This document shows, piece after piece, positions 6,666 through 10,082 of a DNA stretch of 10,082 nt. Source of the DNA: Fimenecus sp964457415 (GTDB taxonomy: Bacteria; Bacillota; Clostridia; Oscillospirales; Acutalibacteraceae). The stretch is taken from assembly GCA_964457415.1 (NCBI GenBank), contig CAYWFB010000063.1, positions 1 through 10,082 on the forward strand, read 5' to 3'. The notes under the pieces were generated by a model that searched no databases, was not told the origin of the DNA, and saw only the letters and a program-made list of their open reading frames with translations. The translations under genes were made by a program, and so were the position numbers. The stretch's first letter is position 1. Each line of letters begins with the position of its first letter.

Positions 6666-7538
6666 TTATAATATTATTACTCCCAACGCATCGCCAAATG
6701 TTCCGCCGTTTTTAATGTATTCCACAGTGGATTTCTGCAATGAGGTGTTTTGGGGTAATTTTTCAATAAATCCATAATTTCCCGTTTTCTTTTTATTTTT
6801 CATAAGGTCGGGATTTTTCAATTTTACGCCATAAAGCCAAAGGTAAGTCTGTTGTGGAGTTTCTTTTTCTTTAACAATATCAAACATTTTGGCAAATTTC
6901 AAAATATTACTGCCCTCGGGCATAAAATTCTTGTTGTGAGGGAACAAAAGCCAACTGTGGCACATATATTTGTCATTTGGGAATTCGGGAAAATACTCAG
7001 CAAAAAATTCCTTTGCTATATGCAAAGATTCACGGCATGCCTCAATATCTAATTTTTCACCGCGGGGAATGTGCATATTGATAATCTTATCGCCAAAGCT
7101 GATTTTAACTCCATTTTTATTGTAGGGCGTTTTAAAAAACCAAAAAAGCTTTTGATATTGCAGTCTGCCAAGCTTGAAAATATTAAGATTCATATGGTGC
7201 ATAATCCAATGAAGCTCATAAAGTCCGTCTTCGCCCGTGCGGGCGCGATGGTCGTCAATCCAGATTTTAATGTCACTCATTGTATCGAAGAATATTTCTT
7301 CGCTTATGCATTCCTCTTGGTATCTTTCCCGGACTGTCGGCAGAAAAGCATAGACTAAACTGAGTTTCACCATTGGATTTTGTTTCAAAGATAATTCCCA
7401 ACGGTTTTTATGACAAAACCAAAGATAAAAGCATATCTTTTTATGGTGTTCTTTTATGTATTTTTCAATTTTTTCAGCAAGATTTTCATCGGAATAAATT
7501 TTTAAAAATATTTCTCTTGAATGCTCAAAATTAATCAT
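6666..7538 (-). CDS. GNAT-like acyltransferase domain protein
   Basis: 290-aa soluble protein without signal peptide or membrane segments. The middle and C-terminal part resembles the family annotated as acyltransferase domain-containing protein (DUF5596, NAT_N plus GNAT_C domains). Diagnostic stretches are HWIMHHMNLNIFKLGRLQYQ (110-129), INMHIPRGEKL (153-163), AKEFFAEYFPEF (175-186) and CHSWLLFPHNKNFMPEGSNI (193-212). The donor and acceptor are unknown for this family as far as I know. Start ATG 7538 is chosen because GGAG lies 6 nt upstream. A longer in-frame start at 7706 would add a hydrophobic segment that is only the antisense of the Lys-rich peptide gene. It diverges from that gene and converges on the oxidoreductase gene. 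Confidence 0.72.
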   Translation of the reverse strand: MINFEHSREIFLKIYSDENLAEKIEKYIKEHHKKICFYLWFCHKNRWELSLKQNPMVKLSLVYAFLPTVRERYQEECISEEIFFDTMSDIKIWIDDHRARTGEDGLYELHWIMHHMNLNIFKLGRLQYQKLFWFFKTPYNKNGVKISFGDKIINMHIPRGEKLDIEACRESLHIAKEFFAEYFPEFPNDKYMCHSWLLFPHNKNFMPEGSNILKFAKMFDIVKEKETPQQTYLWLYGVKLKNPDLMKNKKKTGNYGFIEKLPQNTSLQKSTVEYIKNGGTFGDALGVIIL

Positions 7539-7572
7539 AATAATCTCCATTCTGCCGTATTTTCTTGGGTTT

Positions 7573-7601
7573 ATTCTATCACACCGCTTTGAAAAATTAA
7601 A
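7573..7601 (-). promoter_or_regulatory. Candidate promoter of the acyltransferase gene
   Basis: On the minus strand TGTGATAGAAT provides an extended -10 (TAGAAT, 7578-7573, one mismatch). The -35 at 17-bp spacing is TTTAAT (7601-7596), which is poor. It lies 34 bp before the start codon, and the -35 falls inside the inverted repeat at 7588-7616. Confidence 0.4.
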
Positions 7602-7616
7602 CAGTAATTTTTCAAA
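7588..7616. repeat. Perfect 12-bp inverted repeat between divergent genes
   Basis: TTTGAAAAATTA (7588-7599) and its exact complement (7605-7616) are separated by the 5-nt spacer AACAG. No U-run follows on either strand, so it is not a terminator. Its central position between the acyltransferase and small-peptide promoters makes it a candidate regulator-binding site. Confidence 0.6.
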
Positions 7617-7633
7617 AATCTCGGGTAAAAATA
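7604..7633 (+). promoter_or_regulatory. Possible sigma-F-like promoter of the small peptide gene
   Basis: GGTAAAAATA (7624-7633) fits the sigma-F -10 consensus GGnnAnAnTw at every defined position. GTAAT (7604-7608), 15 bp upstream, fits the GYWTA -35 at only three of five positions. The predicted start lies at or just before the ribosome-binding site GAGGTGAT. In AT-rich DNA chance matches are common, so this is weak. Confidence 0.3.
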
Positions 7634-7653
7634 ATAGTGCGAGGTGATATGAA

Positions 7654-7779
7654 ATGAGTAAATCAAAGAAAAATAAGGCAGAAGCAAAAAATCTTAAAAC
7701 TCCCACAGATAATCAGTGGACAAATGCTAACGCAAATCCTGCTCCCCAGAGCAAGCAGGATAAGCAGGGCAATAAATAA
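7654..7779 (+). CDS. 41-aa basic Lys/Asn/Gln-rich small protein
   Basis: Complete short gene: GAGGTGAT ribosome-binding site (7641-7648), ATG 5 nt later, 41 codons, TAA, then a strong terminator 6 bp on. The peptide has 9 Lys, 7 Asn and 4 Gln, net charge about +6, one Trp (Trp22), no Cys and no hydrophobic segment, so it should be soluble and disordered. The N-terminus is a lysine cluster (SKSKKNK), and the C-terminus ends SKQDKQGNK. Composition and size recall minor small acid-soluble spore proteins such as SspN-type peptides, but I see no clear family motif. With the sigma-F-like -10 box, a forespore nucleic-acid-binding role is possible; this is inference. A two-codon ATG-AAA-TGA frame (7649-7657) overlaps the start and may be accidental. 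Confidence 0.75.
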   Translation: MSKSKKNKAEAKNLKTPTDNQWTNANANPAPQSKQDKQGNK

Positions 7780-7785
7780 CAAAAG

Positions 7786-7811
7786 TCCCGAGCTAACACT
7801 CGGGATTTTTT
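7786..7811 (+). terminator. Intrinsic terminator of the small peptide gene
   Basis: TCCCGAG and CTCGGGA form a GC-rich 7-bp stem with a 6-nt loop (CTAACA), followed by six T residues (7806-7811). It starts 7 bp after the stop codon. Upstream A residues (7781-7784) can extend the stem with the U-run. Confidence 0.92.
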
Positions 7812-7850
7812 GTGTCAAAAAATAAAGTCAATTTATGTGAATTTTGACAG

Positions 7851-7888
7851 TTTAAAATGAATTTACAATTCTATATAATAATTATATA
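7851..7888 (+). promoter_or_regulatory. Promoter region of the beta-CASP gene
   Basis: TTTAAA (7851-7856, four of six matches) and a perfect TATAAT (7874-7879) are 17 bp apart. The -10 lies within a 17-nt palindrome, TATATAAT-A-ATTATATA (7872-7888). A perfect TTGACA at 7844-7849 is 24 bp from TATAAT, too far, and 14 bp from TACAAT (7864-7869), too close. The leader to ATG 7912 would be about 26 nt. Confidence 0.5.
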
Positions 7889-7911
7889 AAAAGAAATAAT
7901 GAGGTGATTTA

Positions 7912-9513
7912 ATGAAAATACAGTTTCTCGGTGCAGCTCACGAGGTAACGGGCTCATGCACATTGCTCACTGCCTGCGGTAAAAGAATTTTAGTGGATTG
8001 CGGTATGGAGCAGGGGGCAGATATTTATGAGAACTGCGATTTGCCCGTGGCGCCAAATACGATTGATTGCGTATTTTTAACTCACGCCCATATTGACCAT
8101 TCGGGCAAAATTCCATTCTTAACGGCAAACGGATTTGACGGTGCAATTTACACCACTCTTGCCACAAATAAATTGTGCTCAATTATGCTTATGGATTCAG
8201 CTCATATTCAGGAATTTGAAGCTGAGTGGCGTAACCGAAAGGCAAAAAGAAACGGCGACGCACCCTATACCCCTCTTTACACCTCTGACGATGTTACGGC
8301 AACTCTTAAAATGTTCAACCCCTGCGATTATAATAGGGAATATGAAATTTTTGAGGGTGTAAAGGCTCGCTTTATCGATGCAGGCCATCTGTTGGGCTCC
8401 GCAAGTGTTGAACTTACAATCACCGAAGAAGGCGTGACAAAAACTCTGCTTTTCTCGGGGGATTTGGGCAATGTGAACCGACCGCTTATCCGTGACCCGC
8501 AAAAGCCTGAAAACGCAGATTTCGTGGTAATTGAATCTACATATGGCAATCGACTACACGGCGAACGCCCCGATTATGTATCACAGTTGACAAGAATTAT
8601 CCAAAACACCTTTGACCGTGGCGGAAATGTGGTTGTGCCCTGCTTTGCGGTAGGTAGAACTCAGGAAATGCTTTATTTAATCCGTAAAATCAAAGAGGAT
8701 GGGCTCGTTAAAAATCACGCGAATTTTCCTGTTTGGGTTGATAGCCCCCTTGCAGTTGAGGCAACCGAGATTTATTCAGGCGGACTTGTTGAGTATTATG
8801 ACGAAGAAACACTTGCACTCTTGAATGAGGGCAAAAATCCTATTCTTTTCAACGGACTTAACCTTTCAATCACCAGTGAAGAGTCACGAATGATAAATGA
8901 AGATACAACTCCTAAGGTTATTCTTTCCGCCTCGGGTATGTGTGAAGCAGGCCGAATCCGCCACCACTTAAAGCATAATTTGTGGCGTGAGGACAGCACA
9001 ATTCTTTTTGTAGGCTATCAGGCAGAGGGAACAATCGGCAACAAGCTTCTTGATGGTGCACCAACTGTTAAGCTTTTCGGTGAAGAGATTTCTGTCCGCG
9101 CTCATATTGAGCAGATGGATGGTATCAGTGGCCACGCCGACCACGATATGCTGCTTGACTGGCTTAAAAATATTACTCCCACACCTGAAACTGTGTTCGT
9201 AAATCACGGCAATGACGAGGTATGTGACATTTTCGCAGATGATATTAAAAATGAACTCGGTTGCAAAGCTATTGCACCCTATAATGCAGCAGAGTATGAC
9301 CTGCTCACAGGCGAATGCTTGTACGAGGGTAACCGCGAAAAAATCAAACGCATTAAGCCACTTGTTCAAAAAGCCAATGTGGCATTCCAGCGACTTCTGC
9401 AGGCGGGCAAGCGCTTGCTCATGGTTATTGAGCATAACCGTGGCGGAGCAAATAAGGATTTGGCAAAGTTCACCGACCAGATAAATGCTTTAGCGGATAA
9501 ATGGGATAGATAA
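7912..9513 (+). CDS. Beta-CASP metallo-beta-lactamase ribonuclease-type protein
   Basis: 533-aa zinc-dependent hydrolase of the CPSF-73/Ysh1-like beta-CASP family, expected to cleave RNA in the cytoplasm. The metal-binding motif HAHIDHSG gives His58, His60, Asp62 and His63; further ligands are His159 (DAGHLLGSAS), Asp184 (FSGDLG) and His408 (ISGHADH). The beta-CASP insert spans about 205-400, with motif A Glu208 (VIESTYGNR) and motif B around His351/His352 (SGMCEAGRIRHH). All catalytic residues are present. No KH domain precedes it, unlike many archaeal relatives. A basic, probably helical tail follows residue 470. Start ATG 7912 is 3 nt after GAGGTGAT. It is a single-gene unit; an insertion sequence begins about 27 bp after its stop and may supply its terminator. 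RNA substrate unknown. Confidence 0.93.
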   Translation: MKIQFLGAAHEVTGSCTLLTACGKRILVDCGMEQGADIYENCDLPVAPNTIDCVFLTHAHIDHSGKIPFLTANGFDGAIYTTLATNKLCSIMLMDSAHIQEFEAEWRNRKAKRNGDAPYTPLYTSDDVTATLKMFNPCDYNREYEIFEGVKARFIDAGHLLGSASVELTITEEGVTKTLLFSGDLGNVNRPLIRDPQKPENADFVVIESTYGNRLHGERPDYVSQLTRIIQNTFDRGGNVVVPCFAVGRTQEMLYLIRKIKEDGLVKNHANFPVWVDSPLAVEATEIYSGGLVEYYDEETLALLNEGKNPILFNGLNLSITSEESRMINEDTTPKVILSASGMCEAGRIRHHLKHNLWREDSTILFVGYQAEGTIGNKLLDGAPTVKLFGEEISVRAHIEQMDGISGHADHDMLLDWLKNITPTPETVFVNHGNDEVCDIFADDIKNELGCKAIAPYNAAEYDLLTGECLYEGNREKIKRIKPLVQKANVAFQRLLQAGKRLLMVIEHNRGGANKDLAKFTDQINALADKWDR

Positions 9514-9569
9514 AAGTAGAATATAAAAGCGAAAAACACGGCACTGACCCAATACCATTAAGTTAAGAA

Positions 9570-9607
9570 ACAGACTCAGTTCAGAAATGAGCTGGGTCTG
9601 TTTTTTT
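9570..9607 (+). terminator. Strong terminator at the IS left end
   Basis: A 14-bp stem (9570-9583 with 9588-9601, two G-U pairs, no mismatch) is capped by a GAAA tetraloop and followed by T residues to 9607. A-U pairing can extend the stem by two further pairs. It lies inside the proposed IS tip and would both end the beta-CASP transcript and block read-through into the transposase gene. Confidence 0.92.
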
Positions 9608-9651
9608 GAGGAAATTTAGAAAAAAGACTTGACAAAAGGATAAAAATGTGC

Positions 9652-9687
9652 GGTCTCATTTATTAATTGGGATTAATAAATGAGACC
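9652..9687 (+). repeat. Perfect 16-bp hairpin in the transposase leader
   Basis: GGTCTCATTTATTAAT (9652-9667) and its exact complement (9672-9687) flank the loop TGGG. No U-run follows, so it is not a terminator. It starts 79 bp before the transposase ATG. After it, CCTTG (9687-9691) can pair with CAAGG (9716-9720), which overlaps the ribosome-binding site AAGGAG, suggesting translational control. Confidence 0.75.
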
Positions 9688-9730
9688 CTTGTTAATAGGA
9701 AATACATTTCGAAAGCAAGGAGAAAGCACA

Positions 9731-10082
9731 ATGAATATTACGCCTAAAATTGTAAAAAGAACTTTAAAGAAAACAATTCGAGAAATCTCGAGTAATTCTC
9801 AGAACTTCACCCGAAATCCGCAAAAAGATTTTTGTAGAAACAGAAAATTACCATTTGATAAAATGATGTATTCGATTCTTTCTATGAGTAGTAAGGATTT
9901 GAAATGCGAACTTTTAGATTTTTTTGATTTAAGGAAAGATTTACCAACTGTTTCCGCTTTTGTTCAACAACGAAACAAAATTTCTGTAAAAGCTTTTGAA
10001 ACACTGTTTCATAAATTCACAGAATCCTTCCCTCAACAAAAATTGTATAAAGGTTACCGTCTGATTGCTGTTGATGGTTCTG
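9731..10082 (+). CDS. IS4-family transposase, N-terminal part (runs off window)
   Basis: The first 117 codons are present and open to the right edge. The N-terminal region has RNRKLPFDKMMYSIL (36-50) and LPTVSAFVQQRNKIS (71-85), typical of IS4-type transposases in Clostridia. The segment ends in YRLIAVDGS, where Asp115 should be the first catalytic Asp of the DDE triad; the other two residues lie beyond the window. The start ATG follows AAGGAG (9717-9722) at 8 nt. A perfect TTGACA lies at 9629-9634, but no matching -10 is seen 16-18 bp on. Whether the gene is intact cannot be told. Confidence 0.88.
   Translation, partial: MNITPKIVKRTLKKTIREISSNSQNFTRNPQKDFCRNRKLPFDKMMYSILSMSSKDLKCELLDFFDLRKDLPTVSAFVQQRNKISVKAFETLFHKFTESFPQQKLYKGYRLIAVDGS

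Larger units (their letters stand above)
9541..10082 (+). mobile_element. Left part of an IS4-family insertion sequence
   Basis: The segment holds a possible left tip, two hairpins and the start of a transposase gene, and continues past the window. The tip is placed near GCACTGACCCAATACC because the following CCATTAAGTTAAG (9555-9567) resembles, from memory, the CCATCAACTTAAG-type ends of IS231/ISPepr1-like IS4 elements. The exact boundary and the target duplication cannot be determined without the right end. Confidence 0.6.

Noticed and set aside
7539..7706. In-frame N-terminal extension of the acyltransferase gene with a hydrophobic, membrane-like segment
   Set aside because: It crosses the divergent promoter region and is antisense to the Lys-rich peptide gene, which explains its Phe/Leu content. 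The ATG at 7538 has a proper ribosome-binding site.
7814..7849. GTCAA and TTGAC repeats before the beta-CASP promoter as an operator
   Set aside because: Only five bases pair before a mismatch, which is expected by chance in DNA this AT-rich.
8968..9435. 155-codon open frame on the minus strand inside the beta-CASP gene
   Set aside because: Antisense shadow; the sense frame encodes conserved catalytic motifs throughout this stretch.

Overview
The window looks like a chromosomal segment of a low-GC, endospore-forming Firmicute of the class Clostridia, probably an anaerobic gut-type Oscillospirales/Lachnospirales relative. This rests on a complete spoIIA sporulation operon, a Gram-positive lipoprotein, strong Shine-Dalgarno sites of the GAGGTGAT type and AT-rich intergenic DNA with poly-U terminators. 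The genus assignment is inference; no rRNA or tRNA is present.

Layout, left to right. A minus-strand gene for a large DUF5696-type surface lipoprotein (70-2253) lies downstream of the minus-strand spoIIAA-spoIIAB-sigF operon (2333-3730), which encodes the switch that activates the first forespore sigma factor. The two are separated by a terminator whose upstream arm also appears to hold the -10 box of the lipoprotein gene. Upstream of spoIIA, behind another strong terminator, is a minus-strand cytoplasmic family 2 glycoside hydrolase gene (3851-5599). It diverges from a plus-strand Gfo/Idh/MocA oxidoreductase gene (5684-6661), and the 84-bp divergent region contains mirrored extended -10 promoters and an operator-like inverted repeat. 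The oxidoreductase gene converges, with a 4-bp gap, on a minus-strand GNAT-like acyltransferase gene (6666-7538). That gene diverges in turn from a previously unlisted 41-codon gene for a Lys/Asn/Gln-rich basic peptide (7654-7779), again with a perfect inverted repeat between the two. A plus-strand beta-CASP metallo-beta-lactamase ribonuclease-type gene (7912-9513) follows. The window ends in the left part of an IS4-type insertion sequence, whose tip lies about 27 bp after the ribonuclease stop codon; its transposase gene runs off the right edge.

How the genes work together. SpoIIAA, SpoIIAB and SigF form one well-understood partner-switching module with overlapping genes. The glycosidase and the oxidoreductase are plausibly co-regulated sugar-metabolism genes. 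The 41-aa peptide has a sigma-F-like -10 sequence and the composition of minor small spore proteins, so it may be a forespore product, but this is inference. The insertion sequence carries a read-through terminator and a second perfect hairpin ahead of its transposase, a typical arrangement for limiting transposase expression from neighbouring promoters. No CRISPR array, tRNA, rRNA or obvious defence system is visible, and no intergenic gap exceeds 300 bases. The most novel-looking items are the small basic peptide, the two operator-like inverted repeats and the promoter/terminator overlap after sigF.
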